Assembly (NCBI GenBank): GCA_002440625.1
Contig: DJUV01000289.1
Coordinates: 1-13,536, forward strand
DNA length: 13,536 nt
Direction: 5' to 3'
Source of the DNA: Rhodobacteraceae bacterium UBA6273
GTDB lineage: Bacteria; Pseudomonadota; Alphaproteobacteria; Rhodobacterales; Rhodobacteraceae
Made by a program: the position numbers and the translations under genes. Of the stretch, positions 1-6,244 are shown piece by piece. The notes beneath the pieces are model-generated. The model was not told the DNA's origin. It ran no database searches and saw only the letters and a list, made by a program, of their open reading frames with translations. Every line of letters begins with the position of its first letter. Within the stretch, counting starts at the first letter, position 1.

Positions 1-578
1 TTCCCTATGCCCACGATGCGCTTGCCGCGCTCGGCATGTCGAAGGAAACCCTCGAATATCACCATGACCTGCACCACAAGGCCTATGTCGATAACGGCAA
101 CAAGCTGATTGCCGGGACCGAGTGGGAGAATAAGTCGGTCGAGGATATCGTGCGCGGCACCTATGCCGCCGGCGCCGTCGCCCAGAACGGCATCTTCAAT
201 AACGCCAGCCAGCATTGGAACCATACCGAGTTCTGGAAGATGATGGGTCCGGGCGAGAAGAAGATGCCGGCCGCTCTGGAAAAGGCGATCACCGAAAGCT
301 TCGGTTCGGTCCAGAAGTTCAAGGACGACTTCGCCGCCGCCGGTGCCGGCCAGTTCGGTTCGGGCTGGGCCTGGCTCGTGAAAGACAAGGATGGCTCGCT
401 GAAGGTCACGAAGACCGAAAACGGCGTGAACCCGCTCTGCTTCGGCCAAACGGCACTTCTCGGCTGCGACGTGTGGGAGCACAGCTACTACATCGACTTC
501 CGCAACAAGCGCCCGGCCTACCTGACCAACTTCCTTGAGAAGCTCGTGAACTGGGAAAACGTCGCCTCGCGCCTCTGA
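1..578 (+). CDS. sodB: Superoxide dismutase, Fe/Mn family (5'-truncated by window edge)
   Basis: Converts superoxide to oxygen and hydrogen peroxide in the cytoplasm using a mononuclear Fe or Mn centre. The reading frame is open from base 3 (Pro-Tyr-Ala-His-Asp-Ala-Leu), so the true start lies just upstream and only a short N-terminal piece is missing; the ATG at 36 is internal. The four metal ligands are recognisable: the first His of EYHHDLHH (codon 60-62), the His of HWNHTEFW, and the Asp and His of CDVWEHSYY. The GSGWAWLV stretch and the C-terminal YIDFRNKRPAYL block are also typical. The sequence is closest in style to alphaproteobacterial iron-type enzymes, but metal preference (Fe, Mn or cambialistic) cannot be settled by eye. 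The gene is followed after 2 bases by a phosphoesterase gene, so the two are probably co-transcribed. Confidence 0.96.
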   Translation, partial: PYAHDALAALGMSKETLEYHHDLHHKAYVDNGNKLIAGTEWENKSVEDIVRGTYAAGAVAQNGIFNNASQHWNHTEFWKMMGPGEKKMPAALEKAITESFGSVQKFKDDFAAAGAGQFGSGWAWLVKDKDGSLKVTKTENGVNPLCFGQTALLGCDVWEHSYYIDFRNKRPAYLTNFLEKLVNWENVASRL

Positions 579-580
579 CC

Positions 581-1477
581 TTGATCTCACGGCGCAAGTT
601 TCTGCGGGGCCTGCTGGGAACATTCCTGGCAGGCCTTTTTACTGCCACCTACGGATTTGTCATCGAACCCGCGCTGCGGCTGAAGGTGAAGCGCTGGCGG
701 ATTGAGCCGCCGCTCTGGACCGGCGGGGCGCTGAAGATCGCGGTGCTGGCGGATCTTCACATGGGCGAGCCGACCGTCAGCCTTGCGAGGCTAAGGCGGA
801 TCGTGGCGCGGACGAATGCGCTTGGCGCAGACATCATCCTTGTCCTCGGCGATCTTGAGGCCGGGCACAGGTTCGTGACGCGCAAGGTTCCGATGAAGGA
901 TACGGCTGAAGTTCTCGCCGGGCTGGAAGCGCCGCTTGGTCGCTATGCGATCCTTGGCAACCATGACTGGTGGCACGACCGCGCGGCGCAAGCGCGGGGC
1001 GGCGGGCCGAACCGGATAGGCGAGATTCTGGCGGCCGCTGGAGTGCCGGTCCTGCAGAACCGGGCGATTAAGCTTGGGACCGGGGCAGGGGCCTTCTGGC
1101 TTGCGGGGCTTGATGACCAGCTGGCGATCGGCATTGGCCCCGGCAGGTTCCGCGGCCTCGATGACCTTCCCGGCACTTTGGCCGGGATCACCGACGACGC
1201 GCCCGTTATCCTCATGGCGCATGAGCCGGATATCTTCCCGAAAGTTCCCGACCGGGTGGCCGTGACGCTTTCCGGGCATACCCACGGCGGGCAGCTAAGG
1301 CTCTTTGGTTGGTCGCCGGTGGTGCCTTCGGCCTATGGCAACCGCTTCGCCTATGGCCATGTGCGCGAGGGCAAGCGTGACCTTGTGGTGTCGGGCGGGA
1401 TCGGCTGTTCGATCCTGCCGTTCCGCCTTGGCGTGGTGCCGGAGATCACCCTTGTCGAAATAGGTCCGCCGACATGA
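581..1477 (+). CDS. Metallophosphoesterase, YaeI-like, with twin-arginine signal
   Basis: A calcineurin-like binuclear metallophosphoesterase of 298 residues. All metal-site motifs are present in order: D58-L-H60, G90-D91, G126-N-H-D129, H214 and G232-H-T-H-G-G237. The N-terminus (ISRRKFLRG followed by a hydrophobic stretch to about residue 28) looks like a Tat signal or signal anchor, so the enzyme probably acts in the periplasm or on the outer face of the inner membrane. E. coli YaeI, a phosphodiesterase, starts almost identically (MISRRRFL) and has the same layout; the physiological substrate of this group is unsettled. The TTG at 581 is chosen because no ATG or GTG lies between the upstream in-frame stop (536-538) and the Arg-Arg motif. 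There is no clear ribosome binding site and only 2 bases separate it from the superoxide dismutase stop, so translation is probably coupled. Confidence 0.9.
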   Translation: MISRRKFLRGLLGTFLAGLFTATYGFVIEPALRLKVKRWRIEPPLWTGGALKIAVLADLHMGEPTVSLARLRRIVARTNALGADIILVLGDLEAGHRFVTRKVPMKDTAEVLAGLEAPLGRYAILGNHDWWHDRAAQARGGGPNRIGEILAAAGVPVLQNRAIKLGTGAGAFWLAGLDDQLAIGIGPGRFRGLDDLPGTLAGITDDAPVILMAHEPDIFPKVPDRVAVTLSGHTHGGQLRLFGWSPVVPSAYGNRFAYGHVREGKRDLVVSGGIGCSILPFRLGVVPEITLVEIGPPT

Positions 1478-1488
1478 AGCGGCAGGAT

Positions 1489-1518
1489 GGGGCGCCCTGA
1501 ACGGGCGCCCCGGTTTTT
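1489..1518 (+). terminator. Rho-independent terminator of the sod-phosphoesterase unit
   Basis: A perfect 9-bp GC stem (ggggcgccc at 1489-1497 with gggcgcccc at 1503-1511), a 5-base loop (tgaac) and then gg followed by five T on the plus strand. It begins 12 bases after the phosphoesterase stop. On the minus strand no T run follows the stem, so it would be at best a weak terminator for the convergent gene that ends at 1522. Confidence 0.88.
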
Positions 1519-1521
1519 CGG

Positions 1522-3687
1522 TCACGGCAGCTCGAGGCAGAAGCCTTCGATATCCGCGTCGTACCAGTTCCCGCCGCCCGAGTTCACGATGGTGCGGTCG
1601 TTGCAGTCGATGCGGATGTTGTAGCCGCAGGGCTTCATGCCGGTCGTATCAAGCTCCCACTGGCCGCTGGCGCCCGACGTGGTCAGCCGCAGGGGGTAGC
1701 CGAGGCCGTTCGAGGCGCTCGGTCCCGGCAGGAGCGGCGGCAAGGGTGCTGCCGGGATCACCGAGGTGATCGCCAGAAGCCCGCCCGCCGCCGGGCCGGA
1801 GGGCGTGACCGAGATGGTCAAGCCGCCGGCATGGGCGTCCGACATGCTGTAGGTGCCGACAAGAACCTCACCGACCTTGAACTTCGAACAGTTGCCGCCG
1901 CCGCTGGTGATGGTGACATCGGCCACCGGCGCGCTGTTGTCGACGAAGAAGGCCTCGACCGCGCTGGTGGCAAGGATCACCGAGGTTCCGGCTTCGCGGA
2001 CCTGCATGTAGACCGTGTGCAAGCCCTCTTCGGTGGCCTGGAAGACGTAGAGAAGGCTCTCCGCCACGCTCTTGAACACCACCGGCCCGGCCTGCGGCAC
2101 ATAGGTGAACCAGTCCCCCGCCGCGATCTGCGACTGCGAAGAGAAGGTTACCGAACTGCCGATGACCGTGGTGACGGAGATGCCGAAGGTCTTGGTCTGG
2201 GCCTTGGCCACCGCGTCCGACGGCGCCTTGACCATGACCCGGTATTGCAGGCTGAGGTTGGCAGGGTTGGCGATGATCCCCGACATGGTGATGACGCCGC
2301 CGAAAGGCGCATCCTGCGCCGAGAAGGTGCCGCCGACCGAAGCGCCGTTGGCAAAGCCTGCGCCGTCGATCTGCGCCACCGGCATCCGGCCGATCGCCTC
2401 GAGCACCGGCGTCGTCTGGCCGGGAATGACGCCCTTTGGCCACGGCCTGACCTCGATCCAGCAATCCTCGCGGTCGCCCCAGACCGGAATGTAATCGGCG
2501 TCGTTGGGTGCGGGAGGCACGGCCCAGCTCAGGATGCCGCGGATGCGGGCGCGTCCCGTCTTGCACCATTCCTGCCGGTGCTTGTCGAGGTTGACGGGAA
2601 GAGAGGCCTGATACCAGAGCCCGCCCCTTGGCACACCCACGTCATGGACATCAACGAAGGTGGTGCCCTGATATTCCCAGCCTGCGCCGAAATCGAGGTA
2701 GAAGGCGATGTATTCGCGCGAGCCTTGCGTGCAGAGCCCGCCCGAATAGCCGTTCGGCCGTTTCACCTGCACGATGCCGTGCAGAAGGTTCTGATCGCGG
2801 TCGAGCCCGACGCAGCGCAGTTCCTCGTAGCCGGTATTGAAGTCGGGGGCGAAGATGATGTCGCCGATCTTGTCGATGTCGATCTCGAACTGTTTCCAGG
2901 GCTTCAGCGCCGCGAGGTCGGCGGGGGCTTCGGGATTGGCAGCCATCGAGGCGAGCATCGGGTAGACGAGGCGCGCCACATGCGCGGTGTCGCCCCGGTC
3001 CTTCTTGCCGATCTGATGGCTGAGGGGCGCGATCGGTTTCGGCGCCGGGCCGGCGGTATCGATCAGGCCGGTCAGTTTGGCCAGAAGCTCGGGGTTGATC
3101 TTCTGGATGCCCTCGATGTCCATCTTGTCGAGGATCAGGCAGAGCCAGGGGCTGCGCGGCTCGATCTGGATGTCACGCTCAAGCCGGTTGCCCCAGATCG
3201 GCGACCAGTTCGGCTGGTTCGCGGGGGGCGCTGCGTTCCACGACAGGATGGCGCGCACCGTGGGCAGCACCGGCTTGTCACCGCAGCAGCTCTTGCGACG
3301 CGGCTTGATCTTGACCGAAACCGCATAGCAGAGCGGATCGGTGAAGCCGAGGTCGTGGATCTCGAAGCTGGCCGATCCGTGATCGACCCAGCTTCCGTCG
3401 CCGTAGTCGAGGTAGAAGCGCACGTATTCGCGCGACCCCGGCGTGCAGGGACCGCCCATGTAGCCCGCGCTCAGCTTGATCCGCACGATGGCGGTCAGGA
3501 TCTCGGTATCGGGGTTGTAGCCGAGGCAGGTCAGTTCCTCATAGGTCGTGTCGCCGACCTTGATGAAAACCGGCTCGGGCAGGTTCTTCAGGTCAAGGTC
3601 CTTGAGATTGCCGAAGAAGTTGGGGTTTTGCTGAAGCCTGAGGCGCATGGATGTGCGCAAGGCAACGTCGTCCTTCAGGTCCGCCAT
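1522..3687 (-). CDS. Large hypothetical protein with two tandem Cys-containing domains
   Basis: 721 residues; I do not recognise a named family. It carries an internal duplication: residues about 48-178 match about 286-415. Shared blocks are YEEL-x-C-x-G, GY-x-GG-x-CT-x-GSREY, FYLD-G-GW, a VHD/IHD motif, R-x-ILSW and P-x-WG. Three Cys line up between the copies (C54/C292 and C81/C319, both exactly 238 residues apart, and C134 or C135/C375), suggesting a conserved disulfide or metal site. A helical-looking linker (about 185-265) joins the copies. Residues 430-590 and 590-721 are rich in Gly, Ser, Thr and Val, beta-sandwich-like, with C600, C687, C695 and C717. There is no signal peptide and no membrane segment. 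The ATG is supported by ggaggg in the mRNA, 5 bases upstream. It follows the LOG gene on the same strand after 114-bp or more of AT-richer spacer, so it may have its own promoter. Function unknown. Confidence 0.85.
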   Translation of the reverse strand: MADLKDDVALRTSMRLRLQQNPNFFGNLKDLDLKNLPEPVFIKVGDTTYEELTCLGYNPDTEILTAIVRIKLSAGYMGGPCTPGSREYVRFYLDYGDGSWVDHGSASFEIHDLGFTDPLCYAVSVKIKPRRKSCCGDKPVLPTVRAILSWNAAPPANQPNWSPIWGNRLERDIQIEPRSPWLCLILDKMDIEGIQKINPELLAKLTGLIDTAGPAPKPIAPLSHQIGKKDRGDTAHVARLVYPMLASMAANPEAPADLAALKPWKQFEIDIDKIGDIIFAPDFNTGYEELRCVGLDRDQNLLHGIVQVKRPNGYSGGLCTQGSREYIAFYLDFGAGWEYQGTTFVDVHDVGVPRGGLWYQASLPVNLDKHRQEWCKTGRARIRGILSWAVPPAPNDADYIPVWGDREDCWIEVRPWPKGVIPGQTTPVLEAIGRMPVAQIDGAGFANGASVGGTFSAQDAPFGGVITMSGIIANPANLSLQYRVMVKAPSDAVAKAQTKTFGISVTTVIGSSVTFSSQSQIAAGDWFTYVPQAGPVVFKSVAESLLYVFQATEEGLHTVYMQVREAGTSVILATSAVEAFFVDNSAPVADVTITSGGGNCSKFKVGEVLVGTYSMSDAHAGGLTISVTPSGPAAGGLLAITSVIPAAPLPPLLPGPSASNGLGYPLRLTTSGASGQWELDTTGMKPCGYNIRIDCNDRTIVNSGGGNWYDADIEGFCLELP

Positions 3688-3731
3688 GGCGACCCTCCAA
3701 AAATGCTGGTTGAAATGAAATCGTTGAAACG

Positions 3732-3754
3732 CCTTGGGTCACAACATCCCAAGG
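3732..3754. repeat. 7-bp inverted repeat between the LOG gene and the 721-aa gene
   Basis: ccttggg at 3732-3738 and cccaagg at 3748-3754 form a perfect inverted repeat with a 9-base spacer. It lies 45-67 bases upstream of the ATG of the 721-aa gene and downstream of the LOG gene. It could be an operator, or a weak terminator for the LOG transcript (on the minus strand it is followed only by cgttt, a poor U tract). I could not find a convincing -35/-10 pair in the 114-bp spacer 3688-3801. Confidence 0.4.
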
Positions 3755-3801
3755 TAATTCACAATGACGCAGTTACGCCCAAAAGTTGAGTAGCGGATTC
3801 C

Positions 3802-4365
3802 TTACCCTACGGCAGGTGCCGCCAGCAGCGCCTTTTCCAGCGCGTCAACATCGGCCGCCACAGTGAAATATCCGGCGAGCGAGGCTTCGGCGAAACCTTC
3901 GGTGACGATGCTGTCGATCATCGCGAGGACCGGATCCCAGTAGCCTTCAATGTTCAAAAAGACGATCGGCTTTTCGTGCAGGCCAAGCTGGCGCCAGGTC
4001 AGGATTTCAAAGAATTCGTCCAGCGATCCGCCGCCGCCGGGCAGGACGACGAAGGCATCGGAATTCATGAACATGACCTTCTTGCGCTCATGCATCGTCT
4101 CGGTGACGACGAAAGTGGAAAGGTCGCGCTTGCCGACTTCGCGGTTGAGAAGGTGTACGGGGATCACGCCGAAGGTCTCGGCGCCTGCGGCTTGCGCGCT
4201 GCGGGCGACCTCGCCCATCAGGCCGACGTCGCCCGCGCCATAGACCAGCCGCCAGCCGTTCTTGGCCAGCATCTCTCCGGTTGCCCGCGCGGCCTCGGCA
4301 TAGGCGGGACGGTTGCCGGCGCGCGAGCCGCAAAAGACACAGACGGAGGCTTTCTTCGGTAACAT
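3802..4365 (-). CDS. LOG-family protein, cytokinin riboside 5'-monophosphate phosphoribohydrolase type
   Basis: 187 residues with the Rossmann-like LOG fold. Proteins of this family hydrolyse the N-glycosidic bond of nucleoside 5'-monophosphates (AMP or cytokinin ribotides) to free base and ribose 5-phosphate. Visible motifs are VCVFCGSR (8-15), VYGAGDVGLMG (41-51), the catalytic Arg-Lys in MHERKK (R94, K95) and P109-GGGGSLD-E117, matching the family's PGGxGTxxE with Ser for Thr. Catalytic Arg and Glu are kept. The start at 4365 is preferred to the further upstream ATG at 4440. It has a gagagg site 6 bases ahead, gives the family's usual N-terminus and length, and leaves room for the promoter at 4397-4425, which the longer form would overlap. 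It is divergent from the LysM gene. Whether it makes cytokinin or only salvages nucleotides cannot be told from sequence. Confidence 0.9.
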   Translation of the reverse strand: MLPKKASVCVFCGSRAGNRPAYAEAARATGEMLAKNGWRLVYGAGDVGLMGEVARSAQAAGAETFGVIPVHLLNREVGKRDLSTFVVTETMHERKKVMFMNSDAFVVLPGGGGSLDEFFEILTWRQLGLHEKPIVFLNIEGYWDPVLAMIDSIVTEGFAEASLAGYFTVAADVDALEKALLAAPAVG

Positions 4366-4389
4366 GCTCGACCTCTCACACGGGTTTCT

Positions 4390-4418
4390 TTGACCCCTGA
4401 TAGCGGCGTTGCTATGGT
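4390..4418 (+). promoter_or_regulatory. Sigma70-type promoter for the LysM gene
   Basis: On the plus strand: -35 TTGACC (4390-4395), 17-base spacer, -10 TATGGT (4413-4418). Predicted start is near 4425, a leader of about 36 bases. The -35 agrees with TTGACA in five of six positions. The two opposite -10 elements sit in an inverted repeat, ATAGC (4400-4404) and GCTAT (4411-4415). Confidence 0.68.
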
Positions 4419-4425
4419 CGCTCAA
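4397..4425 (-). promoter_or_regulatory. Sigma70-type promoter for the LOG gene
   Basis: On the minus strand: -35 TTGAGC (4425-4420), 17-base spacer, -10 TATCAG (4402-4397). Predicted transcription start is near 4390, giving a leader of about 25 bases before the ATG at 4365. It overlaps almost completely with the opposite promoter for the LysM gene. Confidence 0.6.
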
Positions 4426-4460
4426 GCGCGACGGGGACAAGGCGCGGCTGGGGGATGTTC

Positions 4461-5825
4461 ATGGCGGATGGCAAGGAGGCTGCGGCGGCAGCCGGCAGCG
4501 GATTGAAATGGGGCCTCGGTGCGGCGGCGGGTGCTGCCGTTGCGGTGGCCGGCTGGTACTTTGGATTCCGGCCCGCGCCGGAGCCTGCGGTGGAGCCGGC
4601 GGCAGCAGTTTCCGAGGCTGCGGCCCCCGTTGCCGAAGCCCCGGTGGCAGAGGCACCAGCCGCGACGCCCGATCCCATCGTCCCTGCCGAAGAGCCAGAA
4701 GCCGTGGCAAGTGCCGCGCCCGCGCCTGCGGCGACCGAAGCACCCGCCCCTGATGCGACGGCAAGCGCGGATACGCCCGAGCCTGCGGCAGCCGCCCCGT
4801 TGGCTGAGGCGCCGGCCCCGTCTCCGCCCAGCTTCGATACCGTCCGCGTCGATGCCAATGGCAGTGTCCTTGTCGCCGGGCGGGCAGAGGCGGGCGCTCT
4901 CCTGAAACTCATGCTTGACGGTGCCGAGGTGTCGCGGGCGACCGCCGATGCCTCCGGCGCCTTCGCCACCTTCTTCGACATTCCGCCAAGCGACCAGCCG
5001 CGGAGTCTGTCGCTGATCCGTCTTCTGCCGGATGGCGGCGAGGTTCTGGCCGAAGCGACGATCCTGATCGCGCCCTTCGCCGCCCCGGAACCGCCCGTCG
5101 TGGTGGCTGAAGGGCAAGCGACGGCTGCGCCCGAAGCGACCGCCCCGGCGGCTGCGCCCGCTGAGGCGCCCGAGGTGCTGATCGCGGACGCCACTGGCGT
5201 GCGCAAACAGACCGCGTCCGAATCCCTCGCAGCCATCGTGATCGACACCATCGGCTACAGCGCCTCGGGCGAGGTCAGCATTGCCGGGCGCGGGACGGCG
5301 GGAAGCTTTGCCCGCATCTATCTCGACAACAAGTCGCTGGCGGAAGTCGGCATCGCCGAAACCGGCGCCTGGTCGGCGGACCTCGCCGGGATAGCTGCCG
5401 GGGTCTATACGCTCCGCGTCGATCAGGTTGATGGCGATGGCAAGGTAACGTCCCGCTTCGAGACGCCCTTCCAGCGCGAGGAACCGGAAACCGTCGCAGC
5501 GGCGCTGGCGCCCGCACCGGCCGCCGCGCCCACGGCAACCGAAGCGCCTGCGGCAGGCGAAGAGGCAGCCGCACCGGCTCCGACCGAACCAGTTGCAACC
5601 GCCGCAGCGCCCGAACCTGCCGCCGCCGCACCTGCCGAGGGGCAGCCCGCGCCGGTCAAGGCGGGCATCGTCACCGTTCAGCCGGGCTTTTCGCTCTGGC
5701 GCATTGCGCGGGAAAACTACGGCGACGGCGTGCTTTACGTGAAGGTGTTCGAGGCCAACAAGGACCAGATCCGCGACCCGGACCTGATCTATCCCGGTCA
5801 GATATTCACCGTTCCTGCGCCGTGA
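4461..5825 (+). CDS. Membrane-anchored LysM domain protein with Ala/Pro-rich linkers
   Basis: 454 residues. One N-terminal membrane segment (about 15-36, [10 protein letters not shown]... to WYFGF) anchors it in the inner membrane; the rest should face the periplasm. Two low-complexity Ala/Pro/Glu spacers (37-124 and 341-400) flank two similar beta-rich units, about 125-203 and 260-338. Each unit has the pattern DT-x-G/V...SG/NG-x-V-x-(I/V)AGR...A. A LysM peptidoglycan-binding domain closes the protein (about 402-454: [18 protein letters not shown], then YPGQIF). It probably binds or spans the cell wall; no enzymatic domain is visible. The ATG at 4461 has ggggg 6 bases upstream; the ATG at 4455 (two codons longer) would be too close to that site but cannot be excluded. 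The 3' end overlaps the convergent arsR-family gene by 20 bases. Confidence 0.9.
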   Translation: MADGKEAAAAAGSGLKWGLGAAAGAAVAVAGWYFGFRPAPEPAVEPAAAVSEAAAPVAEAPVAEAPAATPDPIVPAEEPEAVASAAPAPAATEAPAPDATASADTPEPAAAAPLAEAPAPSPPSFDTVRVDANGSVLVAGRAEAGALLKLMLDGAEVSRATADASGAFATFFDIPPSDQPRSLSLIRLLPDGGEVLAEATILIAPFAAPEPPVVVAEGQATAAPEATAPAAAPAEAPEVLIADATGVRKQTASESLAAIVIDTIGYSASGEVSIAGRGTAGSFARIYLDNKSLAEVGIAETGAWSADLAGIAAGVYTLRVDQVDGDGKVTSRFETPFQREEPETVAAALAPAPAAAPTATEAPAAGEEAAAPAPTEPVATAAAPEPAAAAPAEGQPAPVKAGIVTVQPGFSLWRIARENYGDGVLYVKVFEANKDQIRDPDLIYPGQIFTVPAP

Positions 5826-6141
5826 TCCGGTGGGCGCAGCAGGCCGAAACCTTGGGATCGTCGCGGCAGCAATCCTGAAGGAGATAGGCGATCAACCCAC
5901 CCATAGCGCCATGATCGACCGAATAGAAGACATTGCGGGATTCCCGCCGCGCCTTCACCAGCCCGGCCTGTTCAAGGGCGGAGAGATGGAACGACAGCCG
6001 CGACGCCGACATGCCGAAATCCCCGGCGATCTGCCCGGCGGGAAGCCCGGCATCGCCGCGCGTGATGAGCTGGCGGATAAGGGCCAGCCGCGTCTCGTTG
6101 GCGAGCGCGGACAAGGCGGCGAGGGCTTTACTCTGCTCCAT
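5806..6141 (-). CDS. ArsR/SmtB-family metalloregulator with C-terminal Cys pairs
   Basis: 111 residues, a single winged helix-turn-helix domain. It shows [16 protein letters not shown] (10-25), the recognition region [19 protein letters not shown] (44-62) and the wing [11 protein letters not shown]. The family dissociates from DNA on binding metal(loid). The usual ELCVC-type site in the recognition region is absent. The likely sensor is C-terminal: C91-C92 and C101-C102 in LQDCCRDD...SACCAHR. This resembles Acidithiobacillus ferrooxidans ArsR, where a C-terminal Cys pair and a third Cys bind As(III), but the spacing differs and there are four Cys. The inducer (arsenite, antimonite, other soft metal, or another thiol-reactive signal) is not proven. 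It is divergent from an Atm1-type exporter, with a clear autoregulatory operator between them. The ribosome binding site is poor (gaag). Confidence 0.92.
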   Translation of the reverse strand: MEQSKALAALSALANETRLALIRQLITRGDAGLPAGQIAGDFGMSASRLSFHLSALEQAGLVKARRESRNVFYSVDHGAMGGLIAYLLQDCCRDDPKVSACCAHRITAQER

Positions 6142-6143
6142 GC

Positions 6144-6167
6144 TTCAACTACTCATGAATCGTTGAA
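6144..6167. promoter_or_regulatory. Palindromic operator for the ArsR-family repressor
   Basis: A 24-bp imperfect palindrome: outer arms TTCAAC (6144-6149) and GTTGAA (6162-6167) around a central TCATGA (6153-6158). Ten of twelve base pairs match across the centre. It sits between the -10 element and the start codon of the regulator gene, covering roughly the first 25 transcribed bases, as expected for ArsR autorepression. Binding by this protein is inferred from position and symmetry. Confidence 0.7.
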
Positions 6168-6174
6168 TTAACTC

Positions 6175-6203
6175 TTGATACCCCGCCACGCCCCGGCGAT
6201 CAA
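6175..6203 (-). promoter_or_regulatory. Sigma70-type promoter of the ArsR-family gene
   Basis: On the minus strand: -35 TTGATC (6203-6198), 17-base spacer, -10 TATCAA (6180-6175). Predicted start is near 6168, immediately at the edge of the palindromic operator. No equally good plus-strand promoter for the ABC transporter gene was found in 6142-6244. Confidence 0.6.
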
Positions 6204-6211
6204 GCGCCGGG
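6192..6211. repeat. Perfect 7-bp inverted repeat in the arsR-exporter spacer
   Basis: CCCGGCG (6192-6198) and CGCCGGG (6205-6211) around ATCAAG. It lies over the -35 region of the regulator's promoter and in what would be the 5' leader of the exporter mRNA. No T run follows, so it is not a standard terminator; it may be only GC-rich background. Confidence 0.35.
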
Positions 6212-6244
6212 CCGGCATGGGTTCCGCAACCGCATGAGGATCAG

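Noticed and set aside
1831..3789. 652-codon open frame on the plus strand opposite the 721-aa gene
   Set aside because: Its product is a low-complexity mix of Arg, Asp, His, Gly, Ala and Val with no motif, as expected opposite a GC-rich gene. The minus-strand gene has a ribosome site, an internal repeat and balanced composition.
4366..4440. 25-codon N-terminal extension of the LOG protein
   Set aside because: It would cover the predicted promoter pair, lacks family similarity, and the inner ATG has a good ribosome site.
4412..5251. 279-codon Ala/Gly/Ser-rich open frame opposite the LysM gene
   Set aside because: It mirrors the Ala/Pro/Glu-rich linker; low-complexity GC-rich coding DNA leaves the other strand open.
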